The notes below the pieces were generated by a model that saw only the letters and a program-made list of their open reading frames with translations, was not told the DNA's origin and did not search any database. This document shows positions 48,769-56,744 of a stretch of 64,000 nt of DNA, in pieces. The position numbers were made by a program, and so were the translations under genes. Within the stretch, counting starts at the first letter, position 1. Every line of letters begins with the position of its first letter. Where the stretch lies: assembly GCF_040676675.1 (NCBI RefSeq), contig NZ_JBFAPK010000008.1:139618-203617 (forward strand), read 5' to 3'. The DNA comes from JBFAPK01 sp040676675. Lineage in GTDB: Bacteria > Actinomycetota > Actinomycetes > Mycobacteriales > Micromonosporaceae.

Positions 48769-50132
48769 GTCCCGCCGGCGTCCTGCCGTTCGCCGCCCGG
48801 GCTGGCCGGCGGCTCGGTGGGCGGCGCGTCGCTGGACGTCGTCTGGCTCGGGGTGGCCGACTTCGACGGCGTACGGCTCGGCGTCTGGCTCGGTTCCTGG
48901 GAGGGCGCGGTCGGCGTGACCGAGGGCTGACCGGTGCGCTCGGTGGCGTGCCGCGTCGGCCCGCTCTCGCGGTACGTCGGCGCGTCGTCGTCGCCCGGCG
49001 CCGACTCCTGCGGCGCCGCCGGCGCCGTCGCCGACCCCGTCGGCGCGGGGGAGTTCGTCTCGGGCCGGTCGTGGTCGCGGCCGAAGCCGAGCACGGCCGC
49101 GAGCGCGCCGAGCCCGAGCAGCGCCGCGAGGATGACGCCCGCCACGGTCGCCGCCGGCCCACGGGAGCGCCCGCTCCGCTGGGGCGTCACCGGCATCTCG
49201 GAGAGGGTGTTGCTGTCCCGGGCCACCGCCTTTCGTACGGCGGCGCCCCCGGCCGCGACCGGGGCGGCCGCGCCGACCAGCGCCGTCGTCGCCGCGGTCG
49301 CCGGCGCGGTCCGGGCCTTGCGGGCCGCGGTGGCGAAGGCGGCCGCGTCCGGGTACCGCTCGGCCGGGTCCTTGGCCAGCGCCCGGGCGATCAGGTCGCG
49401 GACCGGCGGCGGTACCTCGTCCGGCAGCGGCGGCGGGTCCTCGTGCAGGTGCTTCACGGCGACCTCGAGCGGGTTCTCCCCGTGGAACGGCGGGTGCCCG
49501 GCGAGGCAGCAGTACGCGACCGCGCCGAGCGCGTAGATGTCGGTCGCGGCCGAGACCGGCTTGCCCGTCGCCTGCTCCGGCGCCATGTAGAGCACCGTGC
49601 CCGGTACGGCGTTGGTGCTGGTCACGCTCGTGATGTTGGACGAGCGGGCGACCCCGAAGTCCACCAGCACCACGTTGCCGTTCGGCTGGACCAGCAGGTT
49701 GCTCGGCTTGACGTCGCGGTGCACGATGCCCGCCCCGTGCGCCCCGTGCAGGGCCCGCGCGGCCTTCTCGACGATGCCGAGGGTCTCCGGGACGCCGAGC
49801 CGCCCCGCCGCGTCGATGCGCTTGGAGAGCGGTTCGCCGTTGACGAACTCCATCACCAGGTAGTTCGCGCGACCGCCGTCGGCGAGGGTGTCCTCGCCGT
49901 AGTCGAAGACCTGCACGATGCCGGGGTGGCGCAGGGTCGCCATCATCCGCGCCTCGCCGTTGAACCGGGCGATGAAGCTGGGGTCGGCCAGCAGGCTGGG
50001 CAGCAGGATCTTGACCGCTACCTCGCGTCCGAGGACCACGTCAGTCGCGCGCCAGACCTCGCCCATGCCGCCGATGGCGATCCGGTCTTCCAGGCGATAG
50101 CGCTCGCTGAGTATGGCTCCTGAGGACAGCAC
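48759..50132 (-). CDS. Membrane Ser/Thr protein kinase (PknB type)
   Basis: 457 residues from the GTG at 50132. Kinase domain at ~10-270: IGGMGEVWRA glycine loop, VAVKIL lysine, HRDVKPSNLLV catalytic loop, VDFGVAR, GTVLYMAPEQ. A linker with Ser/Thr leads to one transmembrane helix (~345-370, AATVAGVILAALLGLGALAA) and a Ser/Thr/Pro-rich outer tail without PASTA repeats, so the sensed signal is unclear. A longer frame from 50219 lacks a ribosome site. The 3' end lies in a 48-base duplication. Confidence 0.92.
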   Translation of the reverse strand: MLSSGAILSERYRLEDRIAIGGMGEVWRATDVVLGREVAVKILLPSLLADPSFIARFNGEARMMATLRHPGIVQVFDYGEDTLADGGRANYLVMEFVNGEPLSKRIDAAGRLGVPETLGIVEKAARALHGAHGAGIVHRDVKPSNLLVQPNGNVVLVDFGVARSSNITSVTSTNAVPGTVLYMAPEQATGKPVSAATDIYALGAVAYCCLAGHPPFHGENPLEVAVKHLHEDPPPLPDEVPPPVRDLIARALAKDPAERYPDAAAFATAARKARTAPATAATTALVGAAAPVAAGGAAVRKAVARDSNTLSEMPVTPQRSGRSRGPAATVAGVILAALLGLGALAAVLGFGRDHDRPETNSPAPTGSATAPAAPQESAPGDDDAPTYRESGPTRHATERTGQPSVTPTAPSQEPSQTPSRTPSKSATPSQTTSSDAPPTEPPASPGGERQDAGGTRR

Positions 50133-50271
50133 CGGATTACCGTACCCATCCGGCCTGCGCGGTATGCAGCGAGGACCGGTGTGGTTGCGGCGCGCCAGCT
50201 GCGGCGACCGCCGGTCCAACGTGGACGGTGCGGTTCGGGCGCCGCCGGACCGGGGCCTGATATGGCGCAGG

Positions 50272-50592
50272 TCACACGGTCGTCTGGTCCGGCGGCTGGT
50301 CCGGGTGCCGCTCCGCCGGGTCGCGCCGGTCGGCCCAGAGTCGCCGGTACGGCGCGAGCCAGGCGTCGAGTTCGGCCAGCGGCTCGGGCCGCAGCTCGTA
50401 CCAGCGGCGCTGCGCGTCCGGGCGGACCCGGACCAGCCCGGCCTCGCGGAGCACGCGCAGGTGTTTGGAGGTGCCGGGCTGGCTGAGGCCGAGCCGGTCG
50501 GTCAGCTCGCCGACCGGCCGGGGTCGCTCCAGCAGCAGGTCCAGGATCCGGCGCCGGACCGGCTCGGCGAGTACGTCGAAGGGGGTGGCCAC
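50272..50592 (-). CDS. ArsR family transcriptional regulator
   Basis: 106 residues from the GTG at 50592. Winged helix of the ArsR/SmtB type: FDVLAEPVRRRILDLLLERP, VGELTDRLGLSQPGTSKHLR, VLREAGLVRVRPDAQRRWYEL. No cysteine-rich metal site is seen, so it may be one of the non-metal ArsR members often paired with SRPBCC proteins, though no such gene is adjacent. Divergent from egtA with 175 bases between. A start at 50655 would overlap the likely promoter (AT-rich sequence near 50600-50625). Confidence 0.83.
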   Translation of the reverse strand: MATPFDVLAEPVRRRILDLLLERPRPVGELTDRLGLSQPGTSKHLRVLREAGLVRVRPDAQRRWYELRPEPLAELDAWLAPYRRLWADRRDPAERHPDQPPDQTTV

Positions 50593-50767
50593 CGCCCGAA
50601 CATACCAGCGGCGGAATATATCCCTGGTGCGGTTCCCGCCCCGGGTCGGCGTCAACCCCTGGACCGGGGAGGTTCAGCCGCAGGTCACCGAGCCGGCGGA
50701 TCTTCACGGGTAGGTTTGGTACGAGGCAACCGGGTAAGAACGGCTGGGCGGAAGGGAGTCCCGCATC

Positions 50768-52000
50768 GTGACAGCCGCAGACCTCGACAACGCGGCGGTT
50801 CTTCGCAACTCCGAGGAGGCGGAGGGTTACCTCGCGAAGATCTGCTTCAAGACCGGACCGCCGGTGCGCACCGGCGTGGAACTGGAATGGACCGTCCACG
50901 ACGCCGTCGACCCGACCCGCCCCGTCGGGGCCGAGCGGCTGCGTCTCGCCCTCGGGCCGTACGCGCCCACCACCCTCGATCCCGCCGCCACCGCCCGACC
51001 GCTGCCGCACGGCGGCACGGTCAGCGTCGAACCCGGCGGCCAACTGGAAATCTCCAGCGCCCCGCAGCGCGGCCTCGACGCGCTGCACGAGACCACCGAC
51101 GCCGACATCGGGCACCTCACCGCCCTGCTGGCCGCCGCCGGCCTCGTCCTCGGTACCACCGGCATCGACCCGCACCGGCCGCCGCGCAGCGCGGTCGAGA
51201 CCCCCCGGTACCGCGCCATGCGCACCGCCTTCGACCGGGACGGCCCGGACGGGCGCACCATGATGTTCAGCACCGCCGGCCTGCAGGTCTGCCTCGACGC
51301 GGGCGAGCCAGGGCAGGTCGTCGAACGCTGGTGCGCGGTGCACGAACTCGGCCCGCCGCTGCTCGCCGCCTTCGCGACCGCCCGCCGGCACGCCGGCCGC
51401 GACACCGGCTGGGCCTCCGCGCGGATGCGCGCCTGGCAGCGGATCGACCCGACGCGCACCCGGGCCGTCTGGCCCCCCGCGACCGGCGGACGGGACCCCG
51501 TCGCCGCCTGGATCCGCTACGCGCTGGACGCGCCGCTGCTCTGCGTACGCCGCCCGGACGGAAACTGGAGCGCCCCGCCGGCGGTGACGTTCCGCGACTG
51601 GATCGGCGGGGCCCTGCCCGGGCCGCCCACCGCCGACGACCTGCGGTACCACCTCAGCACTCTGTTTCCGCCGGTGCGCCCGCGCGGCTACCTGGAGGTC
51701 CGGTACCTGGACGCCCAACCGCCGGGCGAGTGGCTCGCGCCGGTCGCCGTCCTCGCCGCGCTGCTCGGCGACCCGGTGACGCTCGGCCTCGCCCGCGAGG
51801 CGAGCGCGCCGGTGGCCGACCGGTGGACCGTCGCGGCCCGGCACGGGCTGGCCGACCCGGCCCTGGCCGCCGCCGCGAACACCCTGTTCGACCTGGCCGC
51901 GCGGGCGCTCGACCGGACCGACCTGGCCCCGGCCACCCAAAAGGAGATCTCGCACATCCTGGAGCGGCGGCTCGCCGCCGCGGAGAGGGGAAACCCGTGA
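50768..52000 (+). CDS. egtA: EgtA, ergothioneine-pathway glutamate-cysteine ligase
   Basis: 410 residues from the GTG at 50768 (AAGGGAG upstream). GCS2-type ligase: GVELEWTVHD near residue 38, GGTVSVEPGGQLEISSAP (~80), TMMFSTAGLQVCLDAG (~165), YLEVRYLDAQPP (~310). It makes gamma-glutamylcysteine, the sulfur donor used by EgtB. First gene of egtABCD; the stop overlaps egtB (GTGA). A TAGGTT -10-like element lies at 50711. Confidence 0.94.
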   Translation: MTAADLDNAAVLRNSEEAEGYLAKICFKTGPPVRTGVELEWTVHDAVDPTRPVGAERLRLALGPYAPTTLDPAATARPLPHGGTVSVEPGGQLEISSAPQRGLDALHETTDADIGHLTALLAAAGLVLGTTGIDPHRPPRSAVETPRYRAMRTAFDRDGPDGRTMMFSTAGLQVCLDAGEPGQVVERWCAVHELGPPLLAAFATARRHAGRDTGWASARMRAWQRIDPTRTRAVWPPATGGRDPVAAWIRYALDAPLLCVRRPDGNWSAPPAVTFRDWIGGALPGPPTADDLRYHLSTLFPPVRPRGYLEVRYLDAQPPGEWLAPVAVLAALLGDPVTLGLAREASAPVADRWTVAARHGLADPALAAAANTLFDLAARALDRTDLAPATQKEISHILERRLAAAERGNP

Positions 52001-53391
52001 CCGAGACGACCCGGGAAGACCCACCGACCATCCAAGCGCCGACCGCCGAGGCATCGACCGCCGGAGCCGCCCCCGCCCGGTTCGACGGCGGCGACCTGCG
52101 CGTCCGCATCGCCACCGAGCTGGAACGGACCCGGGCGCGCAGCGCGCTGCTCACCGACGCCGTCGACGAGGTCGAGCTGATGCGCCAGCACTCGCCGCTG
52201 ATGTCCCCGCTGGTGTGGGACCTCGCGCACGTCGGCAACCAGGAGGAGCTCTGGCTGGTCCGCGACGTGGGCGGCCGGGAGCCGGTGCGCCGCGACATCG
52301 ACGACCTGTACGACGCGTTCAAGCAGCCCCGCAAGGACCGGCCGCAACTGCCGCTGCTGCGCCCCGACGAGGCCCGCGCCTACCTGGTCACCGTCCGGGA
52401 CAAGGTGCTCGACCTGCTCGACGGTGTCCGCTTCGACGAGCGCCGGCTCGTCGAGAACGGCTTCGCCTTCGGCATGATCGTGCAGCACGAGCAGCAGCAC
52501 GACGAGACCATGCTCGCCACCCACCAGCTCCGGGTGGGCCCGCCCGCGCTCACCGCCCCGCCGCCCCCGCCCGCCGTGGTACGGGTCGGCGGCGAGGTAC
52601 GCGTGCCGGGCGGCCCGTTCACGATGGGCACCTCCACCGATCCCTGGGCGCTGGACAACGAGCGCCCGGCCCACCGGGTCGAGCTGGACCCGTACGCGAT
52701 CGACGCGGCGCCGGTGACCAACGGGCAGTACCTCGCCTTCCTGGCCGACGGCGGGTACGACGAGCCGCGCTGGTGGAGCGCGCAGGGCTGGGCACACCGG
52801 CAGGCCGCCGGCCTGAGCGCGCCGATGCACTGGCGGCGCGACGGCGACGGCTGGGGCTACCTGCGGTTCGGGCGCTTCTCGCCGCTGGTCCTGGACGAGC
52901 CCGTGGTGCACGTCTGCTACTACGAGGCGCAGGCGTACGCGGCCTGGGCGGGCAGGCGGCTGCCCACCGAGGCCGAGTGGGAGAAGGCGGCCCGGTGGGA
53001 CCCGGCGACGGGGCGGTCCCGCCGCTACCCGTGGGGCGACGAGGACCCGACGCCGGAGCACGCCAACCTCGGGCAGCGCCACCTGGCGCCGGCCCGGGTC
53101 GGCGCCTATCCGGCGGGCGCCTCGCCGCTCGGCGTGCACCAGCTGATCGGCGACGTGTGGGAGTGGACCTCCACGCCGTTCCACGGCTACCCGGGCTTCG
53201 CGGCGTTCCCGTATCGGGAGTATTCCGAGGTCTTCTTCGGCGACGCGTACCAGGTGCTGCGGGGTGGCTCCTTCGGTACCGACGCGGCGGCCTGCCGGGG
53301 CACGTTCCGCAACTGGGACTACCCGATCCGGCGGCAGATCTTCAGCGGCTTCCGCTGCGCCCGGGACCTGCGGCCGGACGAGGTCGCATGA
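51997..53391 (+). CDS. egtB: EgtB, hercynine oxygenase (sulfoxide synthase)
   Basis: 464 residues. N-terminal DinB-like domain (SPLMSPLVWDLAHVGNQEEL, ~residue 65) with the iron-binding HEQQHDETML (HxxxHxE, ~residue 165), then a formylglycine-generating-enzyme fold (VPGGPFTMGT, LPTEAEWEKAARWD, GDVWEWTSTPF, LRGGSFGTD, RNWDYPIRRQIFSGFRCA). It couples hercynine with gamma-glutamylcysteine using O2 and Fe(II). The stop overlaps a 14-codon minicistron that leads to egtC. Confidence 0.95.
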   Translation: MTETTREDPPTIQAPTAEASTAGAAPARFDGGDLRVRIATELERTRARSALLTDAVDEVELMRQHSPLMSPLVWDLAHVGNQEELWLVRDVGGREPVRRDIDDLYDAFKQPRKDRPQLPLLRPDEARAYLVTVRDKVLDLLDGVRFDERRLVENGFAFGMIVQHEQQHDETMLATHQLRVGPPALTAPPPPPAVVRVGGEVRVPGGPFTMGTSTDPWALDNERPAHRVELDPYAIDAAPVTNGQYLAFLADGGYDEPRWWSAQGWAHRQAAGLSAPMHWRRDGDGWGYLRFGRFSPLVLDEPVVHVCYYEAQAYAAWAGRRLPTEAEWEKAARWDPATGRSRRYPWGDEDPTPEHANLGQRHLAPARVGAYPAGASPLGVHQLIGDVWEWTSTPFHGYPGFAAFPYREYSEVFFGDAYQVLRGGSFGTDAAACRGTFRNWDYPIRRQIFSGFRCARDLRPDEVA

Positions 53392-53432
53392 GGCGCACCG
53401 CGAACCGGGCCGGCCGTGGCGGTCGCCGCTGA
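53388..53432 (+). CDS. 14-codon minicistron linking egtB and egtC
   Basis: ATG at 53388 overlaps the egtB stop (ATGA) and its TGA (53430-53432) overlaps the egtC ATG (TGATG). It encodes MRRTANRAGRGGRR. This could carry terminating ribosomes from egtB to egtC across a 40-base gap without a good ribosome site. Structure is seen; function is inference. Confidence 0.4.
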   Translation: MRRTANRAGRGGRR

Positions 53433-54253
53433 TGTGCCGGCACCTGGCCTACCTGGGGCCGCCGGTGACCGTGGCGGCGCTGCTGTTCGACCCGCCGCAC
53501 TCGCTGGCGCGCCAGTCGTGGGCACCGCGGGACATGCGGGGCGGCGGCACGATCAACGCGGACGGCTTCGGGGTCGGCTGGTACCCCGCCCCCGGAGCCG
53601 GCGGCGCCCCCGGAGCCGGCGGCGCCCCCGGAGCCGGCGGCGCCCCCGGAGCCGGAGCCGCCGCGCCGCTGCGGTACCGGCGGGCGGAGCCGCTCTGGAC
53701 CGACGTCGCGCTGCCGGCCCTGGCGGCGGCGACCACCGCCGGCGCGGTGCTCGCCGCCGTACGCTCGGCCACCGTCGGCATGCCGGTGGTCGAGACCGCG
53801 GCCGCCCCGTTCGCCGACGGACCGTGGCTGTTCAGCATGAACGGGCTGGTCCGTGGCTGGCCGGACGCGATCGCGCCGCTCGCCGCCGGGCTGCCGACCC
53901 GGGACCTGCTCACCCTCGACGCGCCGACCGACGCGGCGGTGGTCTGGGCCCTGCTGCGCCACCGGCTGGCCGGCGGCGAGCCACCCGACGCCGCGCTGGC
54001 CGCCACGGTACGGGCGGTGGCCGCCGCCGCGCCCGGCTCGCGGCTGAACCTCCTGCTCACCGACGGGGCCACGGCGGTGGCGAGCACGGCCGGGCACGCG
54101 CTATCGGTACGGGACGACGGCGCGTCGGTGCTGATCGCCTCGGAGCCGCTCGACGAGGACCCGGGCTGGCGGTCGGTACCGGACGGCCGGCTCGTGGTCG
54201 CCACCCCCGGTGAAGGCGTACGGATCGAACCGATGGGAGAAGCGAGCGGATGA
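53432..54253 (+). CDS. egtC: EgtC, gamma-glutamyl-hercynylcysteine sulfoxide amidohydrolase
   Basis: 273 residues, starting MCRHLAYLG with the catalytic Cys2 exposed after Met removal, as in class II glutamine amidotransferases. Conserved ADGFGVGWY (~residue 45) and FSMNGLVRGW (~135). It removes glutamate from the EgtB product. Three copies of an 18-base unit (53591-53644) add a GAGGAP repeat after GWYPAP; this loop insertion is unlikely to be in the core fold. Ends in ATGA with egtD. Confidence 0.93.
   Translation: MCRHLAYLGPPVTVAALLFDPPHSLARQSWAPRDMRGGGTINADGFGVGWYPAPGAGGAPGAGGAPGAGGAPGAGAAAPLRYRRAEPLWTDVALPALAAATTAGAVLAAVRSATVGMPVVETAAAPFADGPWLFSMNGLVRGWPDAIAPLAAGLPTRDLLTLDAPTDAAVVWALLRHRLAGGEPPDAALAATVRAVAAAAPGSRLNLLLTDGATAVASTAGHALSVRDDGASVLIASEPLDEDPGWRSVPDGRLVVATPGEGVRIEPMGEASG
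53591..53644 (+). repeat. Three tandem 18-base units inside egtC
   Basis: Unit CCCGGAGCCGGCGGCGCC at 53591, 53609 and 53627, with a partial fourth copy. Encodes (PGAGGA)n. In-frame length changes would be tolerated. Confidence 0.9.
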
Positions 54254-55221
54254 GTGCCGAACCGTTGGAGATCTACCTGCAGGAGGAGCAGCTGGGCCGC
54301 CAGCTGCGCCAGGACGTACGGGTCGGGCTGACCGCCCGGCCGAAGTGCCTGCCGCCGAAGTGGTTCTACGACGCGCGGGGCAGCGAACTCTTCGAGGAGA
54401 TCACCCGCCTGCCGGAGTACTACCCGACCCGCGCCGAGCGGGCGATCCTGGCCGAGCACGCCGACGAGATCGCCACCCGCACCGGGGTGAAGACGCTGAT
54501 CGAGCTGGGTTCAGGCTCCTCGGACAAGACGCGACTGCTGCTCGACGCCTTCTCCCGCCACGGCGGGCTCGGCACCTTCGTACCGCTGGACGTGTCGATC
54601 AGCGCGCTGCGGCAGTCCACCGCCGAGATCGCGGCCGACTATCCGGGGCTGCGGGTGCGCGGCGTCGTCGGCGACTTCACCCGCCACCTCGACCGGCTGC
54701 CCGCCGGCGGCGGCCGGCTGGTGGCTTTCCTTGGCGGGACGATCGGGAACCTGGCCCCGGACGAGCGGGCCCCGTTCCTGGCCGGGATGCGGGCCGCGCT
54801 GGAGGCCGGCGACTGGCTGCTGATCGGTACCGACCTGGTCAAGGACCCCGCGGTGATCGTGCCGGCGTACGACGACGCGGCCGGGGTCACCGCCGAGTTC
54901 AACCGCAACGTGCTGCGGGTGTTGAACCGGGAGCTCGGCGCGGACTTCGACCCCGACGCGTTCGCCCACGTCGCGCTCTGGGACGCCGAGCGGGAGTGGA
55001 TCGAGATGCGGCTGCGGTCGCGGCGGGCGCAGCGGGTCCGGGTCCGCGATCTCGGTCTCGAGGTCGACTTCGCCGAGGGCGAGGAGCTGCGTACCGAGAT
55101 CTCGGCGAAGTTCCGGCCCGAGGGCATCCAGGCCGAGCTCGACCGGGCGGGCTTCGCGACCCGCGCCCGCTGGACCGACGCCGACTCGCTCTTCGCGGTC
55201 AGCCTGGCCCAGGTCCGCTGA
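54250..55221 (+). CDS. egtD: EgtD, L-histidine N-alpha-methyltransferase
   Basis: 323 residues. SAM-dependent DUF2260-type methyltransferase: LPPKWFYDARGSELFEEITR (~residue 35), IELGSGSSDKTRLLLDAF SAM loop (~85), VAFLGGTIGNL (~160), FNRNVLRVLNRELGADFD (~218). It trimethylates histidine to hercynine, the first dedicated step. Last gene of the operon; no egtE (sulfoxide lyase) follows, so that step must be encoded elsewhere. Confidence 0.95.
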   Translation: MSAEPLEIYLQEEQLGRQLRQDVRVGLTARPKCLPPKWFYDARGSELFEEITRLPEYYPTRAERAILAEHADEIATRTGVKTLIELGSGSSDKTRLLLDAFSRHGGLGTFVPLDVSISALRQSTAEIAADYPGLRVRGVVGDFTRHLDRLPAGGGRLVAFLGGTIGNLAPDERAPFLAGMRAALEAGDWLLIGTDLVKDPAVIVPAYDDAAGVTAEFNRNVLRVLNRELGADFDPDAFAHVALWDAEREWIEMRLRSRRAQRVRVRDLGLEVDFAEGEELRTEISAKFRPEGIQAELDRAGFATRARWTDADSLFAVSLAQVR

Positions 55222-55293
55222 GCCGCCGCCCGGCGATCATCCCCGGGTGGGCGGATGATCGCCGGACGGCGGCGTCGGCTAGGCTTGGACCCA

Positions 55294-55425
55294 CGCGAAG
55301 GGGAGTAGCTCCCAACGTCGTGGTCGACACACTGGCGCCTCCGGGTGCCCGGCCACGTGGCCACGCTCCGGGATAGCTCGGGGTGTGGCGGGCGAGACCT
55401 TCGACTCAGGCTGTCAAGCCGGGTC
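55294..55425 (+). ncRNA. yybP-ykoY manganese riboswitch
   Basis: The leader of the GDT1 gene has GAAGGGGAGTAGCTCCC (55298-55313), the conserved GGGGAGTAG start of the motif, and GCGAGACC at 55392-55399 with pairing GC-rich helices between. The class senses Mn2+ and usually switches on manganese exporters, which matches the gene 45 bases downstream. A TAGGCT element at 55280-55285 may be its promoter. Confidence 0.88.
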
Positions 55426-55469
55426 GAGGTCGCTCATGCCCCGGCCCGGTTTTACCGGGAAAGGGCGAC

Positions 55470-56057
55470 ATGGACGGTTTTCTCGCCGCGCTGGCGATCA
55501 GTTTCGGGGTCATTTTCGTGGCCGAGCTGGGCGACAAGTCCCAGTTGATGGCGCTCACCTTCGCCACTCGGTTCCGGCCGCTGCCGGTGCTCGTCGGCAT
55601 CACCGCGGCGACCGCGCTGGTGCACCTCGCCTCGGTCGCCATCGGGGTCGGGCTCGGGGCGTCGCTGCCGACCGGATGGATCTCGCTCCTCGCCGGCCTG
55701 GCCTTTCTCGGCTTCGGCTTCTGGACCCTGCGCGGCGACAAGCTCACCGAGGAGGAGAAGCGCAAGGCCGAGCGGACCCGCCGCTCGGCCGTCGTCGCCG
55801 TCTCGGTCGCGTTCTTCCTGGCCGAACTGGGCGACAAGACCATGCTCGCGACGATCACCCTCGCCACCCAGCACGGCTGGTTCGGCACCTGGCTCGGCTC
55901 CACCGCCGGCATGGTCGCCGCCGACGCGCTCGCCATCATGGTCGGCCGGATGCTCGGCCGCCGTCTTCCGGAGCGGGTCATCGCGTACGGCGCCGCGGTG
56001 CTCTTCGCGATCTGCGGCATCTGGCTCGTGGCGGAGGCCGTGTCGCAGCTGACCTGA
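55470..56057 (+). CDS. TMEM165/GDT1 family manganese exporter
   Basis: 195 residues from the ATG at 55470 (AAGGG upstream). Two UPF0016 repeats, each with the signature E-x-G-D-K-[ST]: VAELGDKSQLM (~residue 18) and LAELGDKTMLA (~residue 125), six or seven helices. Bacterial members export Mn2+ from the cytoplasm. The yybP-ykoY riboswitch ahead of it gives strong independent support. A start 87 bases upstream would lie in the riboswitch region and is rejected. Confidence 0.93.
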   Translation: MDGFLAALAISFGVIFVAELGDKSQLMALTFATRFRPLPVLVGITAATALVHLASVAIGVGLGASLPTGWISLLAGLAFLGFGFWTLRGDKLTEEEKRKAERTRRSAVVAVSVAFFLAELGDKTMLATITLATQHGWFGTWLGSTAGMVAADALAIMVGRMLGRRLPERVIAYGAAVLFAICGIWLVAEAVSQLT

Positions 56058-56169
56058 GCCGCCGCCGGGCGCGGCAATGCCCCGGTTTCGCTGACCGGGC
56101 CGGCGGGCATGCCTACGGTGAATGCTGAACCGCGCCGCCGCGCGGCCGACCACCCGGAGGATCACCAGT

Positions 56170-56379
56170 ATGACCAGGCACGACGAGCCGAACGAGTACG
56201 GGTTCGCCGGAGACCCCACCCTGCCCGAGCCGGCGCGGCCGCACGGGCGGGACAAGGCGGAGGAGGAGGCGGCCGAGGACGTCGCCGTGCCCGGGTCGGA
56301 CGTCGCCACGGAGATCACGGAGGCGCTGGAGGAGACCGAGGGGAAGCGCGGCGAACGGCCGGGTACGCGGCACGACTGA
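56170..56379 (+). CDS. Small acidic hydrophilic protein, unknown function
   Basis: 69 residues from the ATG at 56170, 10 bases after GGAGG. Rich in Glu, Asp and Pro (RDKAEEEAAEDVAVPGSDVA), no membrane segment or known motif; probably disordered with a short C-terminal helix. Stands alone on the plus strand. Good ribosome site and codon pattern support it as a gene; I do not recognise a family. Confidence 0.65.
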   Translation: MTRHDEPNEYGFAGDPTLPEPARPHGRDKAEEEAAEDVAVPGSDVATEITEALEETEGKRGERPGTRHD

Positions 56380-56744
56380 CGGTACGTGGGTTCGGCGGAG
56401 TTCGTCTCGGGCCCGCCGCGGCCGGTGGAGACGCCAGGGGTCCTGGCGGAGTTCGCCGGCGCGCGGCGGGCCGCGTCGTCTTCTGGTCTCCGTGGGCTCC
56501 GGCCCGAGCCGCCGCGGTCCCCGTCGGCCCTGCCCGGGCCGCCGCGAGTTGGGGCCTGGTGTCCCCGGTGGCGGATGGCGTCCTTGTTGACGGTATTGCG
56601 CCTATTAGCACGGTAATTCCACTACATTCGAGTAGGTGCGTGCGTACGGCACGTAAGGGAACGTCGTGCTGGGTGTCTTGATCGCGTCCAAGGAGATCAC
56701 GTGGCTAGAGCTTGTTCGACCCGCATGCCGGGGGGTCGGGACTG
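56380..56744 (+). promoter_or_regulatory. Leader region of the BY-kinase operon
   Basis: 365 bases. The left part is GC-rich with nothing recognised. From about 56580 it becomes AT-rich: a TTGACG at 56585-56590, then TATTAG and TAATTC elements that may be -10 boxes, and CTAC-attcga-GTAG (about 56621-56634) as a weak inverted repeat. No gene supported. Confidence 0.45.
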
